64,000 bases of DNA from Kushneria pakistanensis. Lineage in GTDB: Bacteria > Pseudomonadota > Gammaproteobacteria > Pseudomonadales > Halomonadaceae. Positions 1 to 8,997 of the stretch are shown here, in pieces; position 1 is the first letter of the stretch, and each line of letters begins with the position of its first letter. The position numbers were made by a program, and so were the translations under genes. The notes beneath the pieces were generated by a model. It did not search any database. It was not told the origin of the DNA and worked only from the letters and a program-made list of their open reading frames with translations. Location of the stretch: NCBI RefSeq assembly GCF_014652795.1, contig NZ_BMZM01000003.1:62001-126000 (forward strand). The letters run 5' to 3'.

Positions 1-1337
1 ATCTGGCGCGTCACGCTGAGCACACGATCGACAGCCTGAGCTACATCCTTGAGGATGGCACCACGACACAGGTGCTGATGGCCGAGTGGCTGGCAGCAGC
101 CGAGCGCGGTGTCAGGGTCAGGCTGCTGGTGGATGACCTCAGCGCCATCAATGTGCAGCGCATGCTGCTCGCCATGGATACGCATCCGTGTATCGAAGTG
201 CGTCTTTTCAACCCGATCACCTTCTGGCGGCGCTATTACTGGAGCCATCGCCTGGCCATGGCGTTGACCATCCGCCGGTCGCATCGTCGCATGCACAACA
301 AGCTCTGGCTGGTGGATGGCAGGATCGGTATCGCGGGCGGTCGCAATCTCAGCGACGATTACTTTATCACCAAAAGTGAATATAATTTCGCCGATCTGGA
401 CATGCTGGTGGTGGGAGGACGCATTACCGGCCAGATGCGTGAATGCTTTGGCCGGTACTGGCATGGTCGCTGTGTGCGTACGCTTGCCTCCCTGATGCCG
501 TCTGCACCGGATAATGCCTGGCAGGACCTGCGCGATGAACTCAAGCGCAAGCTGTCCGGTGAAGCGCTGGCGGATTCCCCTTTTCTGTCCATTCATCATG
601 GGGAATCGAGGGCACCGCAGGACAGGCTGGGCGATCTGGTGCAGGCCAACGGTGAGCTTTACTGGGACCATCCCGATAAATCCTGTCAGCCGGGTTACCC
701 GGCGCGCGAGCTCATCATGGGAACTGCCATCGGGGCGATGGTGGCCGAAACGCAGCATCACATCAGGGTTGTCTCGGCCTATTTCATCCCCAGCGAGCGT
801 GACGTCATCGACATTGAAGCGCTGCTGGAAAGGGGCGTGGGCGTGACCGTACTGACCAACTCTCTGCAGGCCAGCGATACCCCGGTGGTCAACGGCAGCT
901 ACGCACCCTGGCGGCAGCACTTTCTCGATCTGGGTGCGCGCATGCATGAGCTGCGACACGGCCACAAGCCGCGCCGGCGACGCATGCATCACTTCGGCGT
1001 GATGGCTTCCAGCCTGCATGGCAAGGCCATGGTCATGGACAATAAAAGGCTCTTCATTGGTTCCTTCAATATCGATCCACGATCGACCTGGTGGAACAAC
1101 GAAATGGGGTTGCGGGTCGAGCATGAGGGGCTGGTAGCAGAGCTTGACGCCGTGATCGAGCGAGCGCTGAACCCGGCCAGCAGTTTCAGGGTCGAGCAGG
1201 ATGACAAGGGTCGGCTGTCATGGTTGACCGTCGATGAAAACAATCAGGCATGCCGACTGATGAAAGAGCCCGGCAGTTTTCTGGCCCGCTGCCAGAAATG
1301 GCTGGGCGGCCTGCCGGGCGTCTGGCGATTGCTTTAA
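1..1337 (+). CDS. Phospholipase D-family protein (cardiolipin synthase-like), 5' part outside window
   Basis: The reading frame is open from base 3, before any start codon, so the gene begins upstream of the window; 444 codons are visible. Two HxKxxxxD (HKD) motifs are present, HNKLWLVD near base 294 and HGKAMVMD near base 1017. These are the paired catalytic motifs of phospholipase D/cardiolipin synthase enzymes, which transfer phosphatidyl groups through a phospho-histidine intermediate. The second motif is followed by the usual IGSFNIDPRS block. The stretch AEHTIDSLSYI at the window edge matches the start of the first PLD domain, so only the N-terminal leader (probably a signal or membrane segment) is missing. 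A ClsC/YmdC-like phosphatidyltransferase is the best guess; the substrate cannot be told. Confidence 0.85.
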   Translation, partial: LARHAEHTIDSLSYILEDGTTTQVLMAEWLAAAERGVRVRLLVDDLSAINVQRMLLAMDTHPCIEVRLFNPITFWRRYYWSHRLAMALTIRRSHRRMHNKLWLVDGRIGIAGGRNLSDDYFITKSEYNFADLDMLVVGGRITGQMRECFGRYWHGRCVRTLASLMPSAPDNAWQDLRDELKRKLSGEALADSPFLSIHHGESRAPQDRLGDLVQANGELYWDHPDKSCQPGYPARELIMGTAIGAMVAETQHHIRVVSAYFIPSERDVIDIEALLERGVGVTVLTNSLQASDTPVVNGSYAPWRQHFLDLGARMHELRHGHKPRRRRMHHFGVMASSLHGKAMVMDNKRLFIGSFNIDPRSTWWNNEMGLRVEHEGLVAELDAVIERALNPASSFRVEQDDKGRLSWLTVDENNQACRLMKEPGSFLARCQKWLGGLPGVWRLL

Positions 1338-1372
1338 AGGGCGTCTGAAAGGCAGCAGGGCCGGGTGAGGCA

Positions 1373-1672
1373 TCAGCTGTTATGCGCGATGGCTTCCTCG
1401 GCGGTACAGGCAATATTGTCGATGATGGTCCACTGCTCGGGTGTGCCGCCCTTTTCCACGGCGTCCATGAGCGCTGCGGTCGCGCGGCGCAGGTAGGGTT
1501 TGCCATCTTCCTCGTGCGCCTTTTCGAGATCGCCTTCCATATCCTCGATCAGCGCCTCGACGCCATCGTAGTCGTCGCTCCATTCAAGCGCCTGTTCGGC
1601 AGCCTCGTTGATGGTCTCTCCAACGCCAATGATGGCGCTGTCACTGGCGACAATATAACCGCTGGCATTCAT
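1373..1672 (-). CDS. Hypothetical small acidic protein
   Basis: I do not recognise this 99-residue protein. It is soluble and acidic, with a short beta-like N terminus (YIVASDSAIIGVGETINEA) that resembles the opening of HicB-like or UPF0150-type small folds, followed by helical, Glu/Ala-rich sequence. No HicA-like toxin lies beside it, so a toxin-antitoxin role is not supported. The start at 1672 is chosen because GAGGA lies 9 nt upstream; a longer version to 1699 has no good ribosome site. It is convergent with the PLD gene (35-bp gap) and divergent from the hydrolase. Confidence 0.6.
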   Translation of the reverse strand: MNASGYIVASDSAIIGVGETINEAAEQALEWSDDYDGVEALIEDMEGDLEKAHEEDGKPYLRRATAALMDAVEKGGTPEQWTIIDNIACTAEEAIAHNS

Positions 1673-1846
1673 GGACGTGCATCCTCTGTGGCCGTTCAAG
1701 GGGTCCTGTCGACATTACCGGGGCTTGTCGGACATAGACATCAGTATAGGCATGCCTGCGCTGTCATCAGCAATTGTTCACTGTCATGGGCGGTGACGAC
1801 GGCTATGCTCAACGGACATTGTTAAAGCTTGCGTCAGGGAGAGAAC

Positions 1847-2602
1847 ATGCTGCCATTGATGGATCAGGGGCAAGGCGAGACGGCCCTGGTGATGATGCAC
1901 TTTTTCGGCAATTCCCACCGTGAATGGCGGGAGGTCATCGACCATCTCGGGCCGAACCATCGCTGTATTGCGTTGGATCTTCCGGGGTTTGGCGATGCCA
2001 CCGACCGTGACGGGTTTGATACCCGGGCCATGGCGGATCAGGTTGAGCAGACCATTGAGGAGATGGGGCTTGAACGGGTGGTGCTGGTAGGCCATTCCTT
2101 TTCGGGCAAGGTGGCCATGGTGCTGGCGGCCCGACGGCCTGCGTGGCTGGTGTCGATGGTATTGGTCGCCCCGGCGCCCGCCGGACCGCAGCCGGTCAGT
2201 GACGAGGAGCGGGAATTCCAGCAGGCCTTTGACCACAGCCGTGAGCAGGCCGAGTCCTTTATCGATGGTGCGATTGCACAGCCTCTTTCACCGGCGCGCT
2301 ATCAAGACGCCGTGGAAGACGCCATGCGTGCCTCGCACGCCGCCTGGCAGGCCTGGCCACGTCATGGCAGTCGGGAGGATTTTTCAGCCGAAGTCGGTGT
2401 GCTGGACTATCCCGCGTTGATCGTTGTGGGAGATCGGGATCCGTCACTGCCGCCGGACACACAAAGAGCGCTGGTACTTGGTCAGTTCGCATCACCACGC
2501 CTTGAAATCATTCCCGATCATGGACACCTGCTGCCGATGGAAATGCCTCAGGCACTGGCGAGCCTGATTGATGACTTTGTGCAGTGCACGGCTGGGGGCT
2601 AG
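1847..2602 (+). CDS. Alpha/beta-fold hydrolase
   Basis: This 251-residue protein has the alpha/beta-hydrolase fold. The nucleophile elbow GHSFSG places the catalytic serine at about residue 84. A likely acid lies in VVGDRDPSLP (D196 or D198) and the likely histidine in DHGHLLPME (about H227). The oxyanion-hole region is MHFFGNS near residue 18 and the strand-4 motif is LDLPGFG. The family includes esterases, lipases, dehalogenases and C-C hydrolases, and the substrate cannot be predicted. The ATG at 1847 is preceded by AGGGAGA at good spacing; a TTG 18 nt further up is less likely. It appears to be transcribed alone. Confidence 0.85.
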   Translation: MLPLMDQGQGETALVMMHFFGNSHREWREVIDHLGPNHRCIALDLPGFGDATDRDGFDTRAMADQVEQTIEEMGLERVVLVGHSFSGKVAMVLAARRPAWLVSMVLVAPAPAGPQPVSDEEREFQQAFDHSREQAESFIDGAIAQPLSPARYQDAVEDAMRASHAAWQAWPRHGSREDFSAEVGVLDYPALIVVGDRDPSLPPDTQRALVLGQFASPRLEIIPDHGHLLPMEMPQALASLIDDFVQCTAGG

Positions 2603-2682
2603 GACGGTCGAATCGCGCCTTTACCCCTTTTTCAATACGACCAATGGATGTCATGCCTGACGCTCGTCGGGCACTGACCGCG

Positions 2683-2710
2683 TTGTGTTACGACATTTCC
2701 CCTGTATACA
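2683..2710 (+). promoter_or_regulatory. Candidate sigma-70 promoter for the TRAP operon
   Basis: TTGTGT (2683-2688) and TATACA (2705-2710) are separated by 16 bp, about 65 bp before the binding-protein gene. The -10 is good and the -35 fair. Just downstream, GCATGACA occurs twice about 14 bp apart (from about 2719), a possible regulator site. Prediction by eye only. Confidence 0.4.
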
Positions 2711-2776
2711 TTGACCTCGCATGACAGCCTTGCATGACAAGCGCGTACGAAGACCAATGGATCAGGGGAAAGCACC

Positions 2777-3877
2777 ATGCATTATAAAAGCGGACTGATA
2801 GCGGCCTCTCTGTTACTGCTGATGCTGGGTGGCTGTGGCGATGACAGCGACAGCCAGCAGGCGCAGGACAGTGCAGGCGCCCAGCAAAACAGCGGTGACA
2901 GTCAGGGCAGCAGTGAGGCCACGGCTGATCCGGTTCAGCTGGTCTTTGGTACCGGCGGTACCTCGGGTGCCTATTATGCGCTGGGCGGTGCGCTGAAGTC
3001 CGTGCTCGAGGCCAGTCCGATGGTGCGTAACGTTCAGGTCGTCTCGACCGGGGCCTCGGTACAAAACATTCAGAATCTTCAGGACGGGCTCAATCAACTG
3101 GCGATCGTCATGAGCGATGTGGCCTATGACGCCGTGAACGGCCAGAACCAGTTCGAGGGCAACGCCGCTGATATTACAGCCATCGCCGGGCTCTACCCCA
3201 ACGTGGTGCAGGTGGTGGCGCTGAGCAACAGCGGCATCGACAGTATTGAGGATATGGCTGGCAAGCGTATCGGTGTAGGCCAGGTAGGGTCGGGCGTGGA
3301 AGCCAGCGCCAGGATCGCACTGGCCTCGGCAGGCCTTGAGTATGATGACCTGGCCCGCGTCAGCCATACCGGCTATGCCGACAGCGTGACCGAAATGAGC
3401 AACGGTAATCTGGACGCAGCCTTTTTCACCTCGGGTGTGCCCAACAGCAACATTACCGGCCTGATGCAGAGCCGCGACATCAAATTCGTCAGCATTGATG
3501 GTGATACTGCGCAGAAGTTGATGGCGGATTATCCCTACTACCAGAGCTATACCATTCCTGCCGGCGCCGCCGAGCGCTATAACCTCTCCGAGCCGGTCAA
3601 TACCGTGGCGATTCGTAATCTCCTGATCGCGCCGGCCAGCATGCGCGATGATGTGGCCGAGGATCTGGCGCGTCGCTTTGATGCATATCTCAATTCCGGC
3701 CAGGTCGCCGTGGGTGCGTTGCGAGAAGTGGGCTCCGATACCCTTGATCAGGACCTGATTCTGCCGGTGCATCCCGGGGCGCAGCGTTACTATGAAACCC
3801 GCGAGGACAGCGCTCAGGGAAGTGACGCCGCGCATGAGCCTGCTGAAAATGATACCGCCGAAAGCGACGCTACCTGA
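2777..3877 (+). CDS. TAXI-family TRAP transporter solute-binding lipoprotein
   Basis: This 366-residue periplasmic binding protein belongs to the TAXI family of TRAP transporters. The N terminus is a lipoprotein signal with lipobox LGGC (Cys about residue 20), followed by a Ser/Gln/Asp-rich linker. The domain then opens with FGTGGTSGAYYALGG, the family hallmark for ligand contact. The acidic C-terminal tail is typical of halophile surface proteins. TAXI proteins bind small organic anions such as glutamate or other carboxylates; the substrate here is unknown. It is the first gene of a three-gene unit with the DUF1850 protein and the fused permease. Confidence 0.92.
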   Translation: MHYKSGLIAASLLLLMLGGCGDDSDSQQAQDSAGAQQNSGDSQGSSEATADPVQLVFGTGGTSGAYYALGGALKSVLEASPMVRNVQVVSTGASVQNIQNLQDGLNQLAIVMSDVAYDAVNGQNQFEGNAADITAIAGLYPNVVQVVALSNSGIDSIEDMAGKRIGVGQVGSGVEASARIALASAGLEYDDLARVSHTGYADSVTEMSNGNLDAAFFTSGVPNSNITGLMQSRDIKFVSIDGDTAQKLMADYPYYQSYTIPAGAAERYNLSEPVNTVAIRNLLIAPASMRDDVAEDLARRFDAYLNSGQVAVGALREVGSDTLDQDLILPVHPGAQRYYETREDSAQGSDAAHEPAENDTAESDAT

Positions 3878-3885
3878 GCAGGCAC

Positions 3886-4404
3886 GTGTCGCGTCGCCGA
3901 GGCTGGCTGGCGTTATATGCGCTGGTACTGCTGCTGGTGTTTTGCTGGCCCCGGCCCTGGCTGGTGGTCAGCGAATTGCATGCACAAGGCACCCTTGAGC
4001 GGCGCTACGTGTTTCCCGGCGACGATGGCACCCGGTTTTCACTGTGCTGGCAGCATTCGGTAGAGCGTGAGGACTGGATTGAGACCTTCGCACTATCGAA
4101 GGGGGCCATTCGCGTGGTAAGCAGTCGCTTCAAGACCTTTGGTGCCGGCGTGCCGGACACCGGACAGGCCAGTCGTCTCGAGCAGGGCTGGGTGGTGCTG
4201 GACGACATCGCGCGTCCGGTAGACCCCCTGCTGGTACAGGCGGCCGCGCGTGAACACTACCGCATGGGCTACGGGGGGTACTGGCTTGATCTCGGCGCAC
4301 TCGGGCCAGCTCCCACCCTGCGCTTCCAACAACAACGGCTGCCACCTGTCATGGTACTGGCTGGCCTGTGGCGTCCCTGGTGGCACCGGATGACCCACGG
4401 GTGA
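3886..4404 (+). CDS. DUF1850 domain protein of the TAXI TRAP system
   Basis: This 172-residue protein has one N-terminal hydrophobic segment (about residues 6-30, LALYALVLLLVFCW) and the DUF1850 core with the motifs FSLCWQHSVEREDWIE and GAGVPDTG. DUF1850 genes are regularly found between TAXI binding proteins and their permeases, which is the arrangement here (8-bp gap before, 32-bp gap after). The function is unknown; an accessory envelope component of the transporter is inferred. The GTG start at 3886 has only a weak GCAGG upstream, which suggests coupling to the preceding gene. Confidence 0.85.
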   Translation: MSRRRGWLALYALVLLLVFCWPRPWLVVSELHAQGTLERRYVFPGDDGTRFSLCWQHSVEREDWIETFALSKGAIRVVSSRFKTFGAGVPDTGQASRLEQGWVVLDDIARPVDPLLVQAAAREHYRMGYGGYWLDLGALGPAPTLRFQQQRLPPVMVLAGLWRPWWHRMTHG

Positions 4405-4436
4405 CAGGATGGACCGGTACAAAGAGAACAAACAAC

Positions 4437-6686
4437 ATGAGCACAAGAATGGATCGCCGCGAAGCCGCGGGCGAAGGGCGGGACGGCGCCGGATTGACCG
4501 GTGGCCTGGCCGGCAGGGATGAAAGCCCGGCACTGGACCCGGCGCTGCTGGAAAAATATGACCGCGAAAGCGCCATACGCCACAGCCTGCCGACATTTTT
4601 TGCCCGCGTGGTGACCGTTCTGGCCGTACTGCTGGCGGCCTTTCACCTGTATACCTCCACCGCCGGCCCGCTGATTGATATCCAGCAGCGCAGCATTCAC
4701 CTCTATACGCTGCTGGCGCTGGCCTTTGTGCTCTATCCCTTTACCCGCAAGGGCGCGCGCGACCGGGTACCGATTCGCGATGTGATCCTGGCCGTCGTTG
4801 CACTGGGGATCGGCATCTACATGATCTTTTCCACCCAGCGGATCATTCTCGCCGCCGGGCGCATCACCGATCTGGACATGGTGATCGGCATCGTGGCCAT
4901 TCTGCTGGTACTGGACGCGACGCGTCGCGTGACCGGCTGGGGGCTGACGCTGCTGGCCACGGCCTTTCTGGTCTACGGCCTCTACGCAAGGCTCTCCTTT
5001 TATCCGGAGCTCAACCCCAACATCCTGATGGCGATCGGTCGGCAACTGATGTCGCATCTGGTCTACATCACCGAAGGCCTGCTGGGTTCGGCGATCGCGG
5101 TATCGGCCAGCTATATCATCCTGTTCATTCTCTTTGGTGCCTTTCTGGGCAAGTCGGGCCTGGGCCAGCTGTTCAATGATCTGGCACTCGCAGTCGCGGG
5201 CCATTCCCGTGGCGGCCCGGCCAAGGTGGCGGTCATCGCCAGTGGGTTTCTGGGCTCGATCAACGGCTCGGCGATTGCCAACGTGGTCACGACCGGTGCC
5301 TTTACCATCCCGCTGATGAAAAAGACCGGCTACAAGGCCAACTTTGCCGGCGCCGTGGAGGCGGCGGCCAGCGTCGGCGGGCAGATTCTGCCGCCCATCA
5401 TGGGAGCGGCGGCCTTCATCATGGCCGAGGTGCTGTCGGTGCCCTATACCCAGGTCATGATGGCCGGCATCATCCCGGCGCTGCTCTTTTATCTGGGCGT
5501 GCTGATTCAGGTGCATCTTCGTGCGCTGCGCAACGGTCTCAAGGGCATTCCCCGCGCCGAACTGACACCTGTACGTGCCGTCATGCTCGAGCGCGGTCAC
5601 CTGCTGGTACCCATGGCGGTGTTGATCTGGCTGCTGGCCGACGGGCGGGCACCGTTTTTTGCTGCCTTCTGGTCCATTGGTGCCACCGTACTCATCTGCG
5701 GAACACGTCGCGTGGTCATCGGACTGTCGCTGTTGCTTTTGGCACTGATTTTCCAGCCGCAGCTTCAGGGGCTGATCGGGCCGCACGGGATACCGCCCAT
5801 TGCACCGGATCGGCTATGGCTGCTGGCAGTGATCGTGGTGCCGGTGATTATCAACGCGCTGCGGACGCAACGAGGCATCGTGACCGAGACCATGAACGCG
5901 CGTGACTGCGTCGACGCCATGGAAGGCGGCATCCGCAATGCCATTCCGGTAGCCGTGGCCTGCGGCGCGGTCGGTATTATCGTGGGGGTAGCCACGCTGA
6001 CTGGCATTGCACTGGAGGCCGCCGATGCGGTTGTGGCACTGGGGTCACAGATTCCCAGTCCGCTGGTGCAGCTGATGGTGACGCTGCTGCTGACCATGCT
6101 GGCGTCCATTGTGCTGGGCATGGGACTGCCCAGTATTCCGACCTATATCATTACCAGCACCATGGCGGCGCCGATTCTGCTCAACCTGCCGCTCTTTCGC
6201 GAGCTGTCCGGCAGCAATGATACGGCCGTGTTCGTGGCGCACATGTTTGTCTTCTACTTCGGGATCTTCGCCAACCTGACGCCGCCGGTGGCACTGGCGG
6301 CCTATGCCGGTGCCGGCATCAGCGGTGGGTCGCCCAATGCCACGGGCTTTCAGGCCATGAAGCTGGCCATCGCCGGCTTTGTGGTGCCCTTCATGTTCGT
6401 GTTCGCCCATGAAATGCTGATGATTGATTCGACAATCACCAACATCCTGATGGTACTGGTCACCAGTGTAGCGGGGGTCACGTTGCTGGCGGTCGCAGCC
6501 GAGGGCTATCTGTGGACGCGGGTCAACATGGTCATGCGGCTGGTGTCGTTGGTGGGAGCACTGATGCTGATCTTTCCGGGGCTCTGGACCGACATGGCAG
6601 GCGCGGCCATCGCAGTGACCGTATTTGCAATCAACCGGGCACTGGCAGCAAGGAAGAGGGCAGGGACGTCAGACAGGGCTGCCTGA
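4437..6686 (+). CDS. TRAP transporter fused permease (DctQM-type, TAXI family)
   Basis: This 749-residue integral membrane protein fuses the small DctQ-like and large DctM-like TRAP subunits. Many hydrophobic helices run from about residue 45 to the end. The conserved DctM blocks GFLGSINGSAIANVVTTGAFTIPLMKK and GGQILPPIMGAAAFIMAE are visible as near-contiguous motifs, as is GMGLPSIPTYI later. It works with the binding lipoprotein for ion-gradient-driven uptake. The ATG at 4437 opens MSTRMDRREA; the frame stays open upstream into the DUF1850 gene, but that start lacks support. A hydrophilic N-terminal extension of about 40 residues precedes the first helix. Confidence 0.92.
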   Translation: MSTRMDRREAAGEGRDGAGLTGGLAGRDESPALDPALLEKYDRESAIRHSLPTFFARVVTVLAVLLAAFHLYTSTAGPLIDIQQRSIHLYTLLALAFVLYPFTRKGARDRVPIRDVILAVVALGIGIYMIFSTQRIILAAGRITDLDMVIGIVAILLVLDATRRVTGWGLTLLATAFLVYGLYARLSFYPELNPNILMAIGRQLMSHLVYITEGLLGSAIAVSASYIILFILFGAFLGKSGLGQLFNDLALAVAGHSRGGPAKVAVIASGFLGSINGSAIANVVTTGAFTIPLMKKTGYKANFAGAVEAAASVGGQILPPIMGAAAFIMAEVLSVPYTQVMMAGIIPALLFYLGVLIQVHLRALRNGLKGIPRAELTPVRAVMLERGHLLVPMAVLIWLLADGRAPFFAAFWSIGATVLICGTRRVVIGLSLLLLALIFQPQLQGLIGPHGIPPIAPDRLWLLAVIVVPVIINALRTQRGIVTETMNARDCVDAMEGGIRNAIPVAVACGAVGIIVGVATLTGIALEAADAVVALGSQIPSPLVQLMVTLLLTMLASIVLGMGLPSIPTYIITSTMAAPILLNLPLFRELSGSNDTAVFVAHMFVFYFGIFANLTPPVALAAYAGAGISGGSPNATGFQAMKLAIAGFVVPFMFVFAHEMLMIDSTITNILMVLVTSVAGVTLLAVAAEGYLWTRVNMVMRLVSLVGALMLIFPGLWTDMAGAAIAVTVFAINRALAARKRAGTSDRAA

Positions 6687-6710
6687 CGCCCGAAGGGCCG
6701 GTAGGGGCGC

Positions 6711-7712
6711 CTAACGGCGTCCCTGCTGGAGATCGGCAAGAATCTCGTAGCTGCGCAGTCGGTCGGCGTGATCATAAAAGTCCGAGTTGATCATCACCTC
6801 GTTGGCGCCCGTGCGTTCGATAAAGGCTTCGAGTTCACGGCGCACGGTGTCCGGCCCGCCCACGATGGAGGCGCCCAGATTGTTGGCGATGGCAGCCTGT
6901 TCATGCGGGCTCCAGTCCATCTCGCGCACCGGTGGGGCGAGCTGGATGCGACGACCGCGAATCAGTGACAGGAATTTCTGCTGCTGGGTCGTGGCCTGAT
7001 ACTGTGCCTCTTCATCGCTATCGGCAGCCACCAGCGGAATGCCAACCATGGCATAGGGTTTATCGAGTACTTCCGAGGGCTGGAAGTTGGTGCGATACAG
7101 CCGCAGGGCTTCCATCATGTAGCCCGGTGCGAACTGGCCGGCGAAGGCAAACGGCAGACCCAGATGGGCGGCGAGCTGTGCGCTGTAGCCGCTGGAACCC
7201 AGCAGCCAGAGCGGCACGTGGGTGCCCTGACCAGGCCAGGCACTGACGCGCTGACCGGGCTGTTCGTCGCCCAGGTAGCGGGAAAGCTCCGCGACCTGCT
7301 GGGGAAAGTCATGCACGCCACTTTGCGGGTTGCGGCCCAGCGCGGCGATGGTGGCGCCATCGGTGCCAGGGGCACGACCCAGTCCCAGATCGATGCGATC
7401 GGGGTAGAGCGTGGCCAGCGTGCCGAACTGCTCGGCCACGATCAACGGGGGATGGTTGGGCAGCATGATGCCCCCGGATCCGACCCTGATGGTGGATGTA
7501 GCGCCGGCCACATGACCGATCAATACCGAGGTAGCCGCGCTGGCAATGCCCGCGGCGTTGTGATGCTCGGCCAGCCAGAAGCGGTGATAGCCCAGCGACT
7601 CGACATGGCGCGCCAGTGTGACCGTATTGTCAAACGTTTCAGCGATGCTGCCGCCCTGACGCACGGGCGCCAGATCCAGGACGGACAAGCGGGTATTGGC
7701 AAGTAGGGACAT
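6711..7712 (-). CDS. LLM class flavin-dependent oxidoreductase
   Basis: This 333-residue protein belongs to the bacterial luciferase-like monooxygenase superfamily, MsnO8-like subgroup. Visible hallmarks are RFWLAEHHN near the N terminus, [15 protein letters not shown], and [12 protein letters not shown], which together shape the FMN/F420 site. The usual reaction is FMN-dependent oxidation with O2, with reduced flavin supplied by a partner. It is convergent with the TRAP permease (24-bp gap), and no pathway partner lies nearby, so the substrate is unknown. The length matches the family. Confidence 0.88.
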   Translation of the reverse strand: MSLLANTRLSVLDLAPVRQGGSIAETFDNTVTLARHVESLGYHRFWLAEHHNAAGIASAATSVLIGHVAGATSTIRVGSGGIMLPNHPPLIVAEQFGTLATLYPDRIDLGLGRAPGTDGATIAALGRNPQSGVHDFPQQVAELSRYLGDEQPGQRVSAWPGQGTHVPLWLLGSSGYSAQLAAHLGLPFAFAGQFAPGYMMEALRLYRTNFQPSEVLDKPYAMVGIPLVAADSDEEAQYQATTQQQKFLSLIRGRRIQLAPPVREMDWSPHEQAAIANNLGASIVGGPDTVRRELEAFIERTGANEVMINSDFYDHADRLRSYEILADLQQGRR

Positions 7713-7842
7713 GATGGCCTCTGAAAAAGTCGGGAAAGCGCTGCTGCCAGCATATCATTAGCAGGCTCATTATGTGTGACGTCGGGGCGGGCAGGCAGTA
7801 ATTCAAGCGAAAGCAGACTGGGTAACATGGTTGCTGACGCAA

Positions 7843-7865
7843 AAAAGCCGGCGTGGCCGGCTTTT
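7843..7865 (-). terminator. Bidirectional intrinsic terminator
   Basis: AAAAGCCGGC, loop GTG, GCCGGCTTTT. The stem is perfect with a run of T on either strand. It lies 26 bp beyond the stop of the small membrane-protein gene on the minus strand and most likely ends that transcript. Confidence 0.8.
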
Positions 7866-7890
7866 CAGATCATCAGTCAAAGGCATTCAA

Positions 7891-8214
7891 CTAGCGGTAA
7901 CGCGGCTCGTTACGAATTTCGTATTCGCCTTCCAGCGTACTGTGCTGATGAGATGGCCCGGTCTGGCCCTGCCAGGTATGACCGTTTCGATTCGCCTGCT
8001 TTTTCATGCGATGGCGTACCAGCGGCATCATGGCCCAGCCCAGCAGGATAAAGAAAAGGGCCAGTACACTGCCCAGCATCAAAAGGATGCCGAAGATCAT
8101 CCATGCGCCGAGCATTTTGAGTGCCCCGGGCTGGCGGGAGGATTGTGCAGCCTGCGCGCGAGCCTTCATCTGTTCGGCCATGCGCCAGGCGGCGTTATAA
8201 CTCTGATCTGCCAT
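7891..8214 (-). CDS. Small membrane protein of unknown function
   Basis: This 107-residue protein was not recognised. It has an amphipathic N terminus (AAWRMAEQMKARAQAAQ), a hydrophobic stretch of about 35 residues (LGAWMIFGILLMLGSVLALFFILLGWAMMPL) that can form one long or two short helices, and a basic then polar C terminus. The start at 8214 is supported by GTGAGGAG 7 nt upstream; a longer start at 8229 is not. It stands alone with its own terminator. An inner-membrane location is inferred. Confidence 0.7.
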   Translation of the reverse strand: MADQSYNAAWRMAEQMKARAQAAQSSRQPGALKMLGAWMIFGILLMLGSVLALFFILLGWAMMPLVRHRMKKQANRNGHTWQGQTGPSHQHSTLEGEYEIRNEPRYR

Positions 8215-8376
8215 GTAAACACTCCTCACGGGTAGTGGCTGAAACAGGATGGCTGATACTAGGACAATAGCGCTTATGGCAGGTTCATGCCCAATACGGC
8301 GGTTCAGCCTGGTTTATGCCACGGAAGAGCTATCGGAAGAGATGGGTCATGCAGTGTCGGGCGGGGCAGCCCTGAC

Positions 8377-8399
8377 GCCCGAAAGAGACTCTTTCGGGC
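8377..8399. other. Perfect hairpin/palindrome between two minus-strand genes
   Basis: GCCCGAAAGAG (8377-8387), one central A, CTCTTTCGGGC (8389-8399). The 11-bp inverted repeat lies 74 bp past the stop of the L31 gene. It may end that transcript, but no T-run follows on the minus strand, so a Rho-associated or mRNA-protecting hairpin, or an operator, are alternatives. Confidence 0.5.
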
Positions 8400-8472
8400 A
8401 TACAGGAGCGCTGCAGTGTTCGGATATCGGCTCGAACAGACCGTATTACACGGGCGAAGCGCGCCCGGGATA

Positions 8473-8736
8473 TTACTGTGCGTTGTTACGCGTACCGAAG
8501 CTGCCGAAGCGACGACGGAACTGCGCTGCACGACCTTCGGAACTGGCCTGACGCTGCTGGCCGGTATAGAAGGGATGCGAGGCAGAAGAAATATCCAGAC
8601 GTACCAGCGGATAGGTCTCGCCTTCAAACTCGATGGTTTCGCTGGTGCTTACTGTCGAGCGAATCTTGAAGTGTGTATCAGCGTTGGTGTCGTGGAAGAT
8701 CACCGTACGATACTGGGGATGTATGCCTTCTTTCAT
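8473..8736 (-). CDS. rpmE2: 50S ribosomal protein L31 type B
   Basis: This 87-residue protein matches L31 type B: it opens [20 protein letters not shown] and contains [10 protein letters not shown] and the C-terminal RFRRRFG-like tail. It lacks the CxxC zinc-binding cysteines of type A L31. Type B L31 replaces the zinc form on the ribosome and is often induced under zinc limitation through Zur. No convincing Zur palindrome was seen upstream here, and no L36 partner is adjacent. A ribosome site (CGGAG) lies just before the ATG. The gene is divergent from the MscS-type gene. Confidence 0.95.
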   Translation of the reverse strand: MKEGIHPQYRTVIFHDTNADTHFKIRSTVSTSETIEFEGETYPLVRLDISSASHPFYTGQQRQASSEGRAAQFRRRFGSFGTRNNAQ

Positions 8737-8997
8737 GGCGCGCTCCGGAAAGATGTTGGTCAGCCAAATTTAATGGCCGGGTATGATGGGCCAGCGTCAA
8801 TATTTTTTCAACCGTTTTCCGGTCCGATCAGGCGCAGCGTACCGGTTTGTAGCCATCGTGACCCTGCCGGACGTTCACGAAACAGAAGAAAGGCCAGCCA
8901 TCCATGCAGTGATTACTACCATTGCCGCTCACCACTTGTAGGCCCGGCCCGACCAGGTCACGCTGCCTGCGGATTGAACAAAAGGAATAATCAGGTC

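Noticed and set aside
2719-2742. Pho box before the TAXI TRAP genes
   Set aside because: Two ATGACA elements are present but about 13-14 bp apart instead of 11, and lack the A/T-rich centre.
4269-5786. 505-codon antisense open frame opposite the TRAP permease
   Set aside because: Its Gln/His/Arg-rich composition is the usual mirror of a hydrophobic membrane gene.
8737-8830. Zur box before rpmE2
   Set aside because: The GTTATAatATAAC-type palindrome expected for Zur was looked for and not found.
8287-8997. Upstream extension of the MscS-type gene
   Set aside because: It covers the whole antisense of the rpmE2 gene and lacks protein-like features; the signal peptide begins at 8998.
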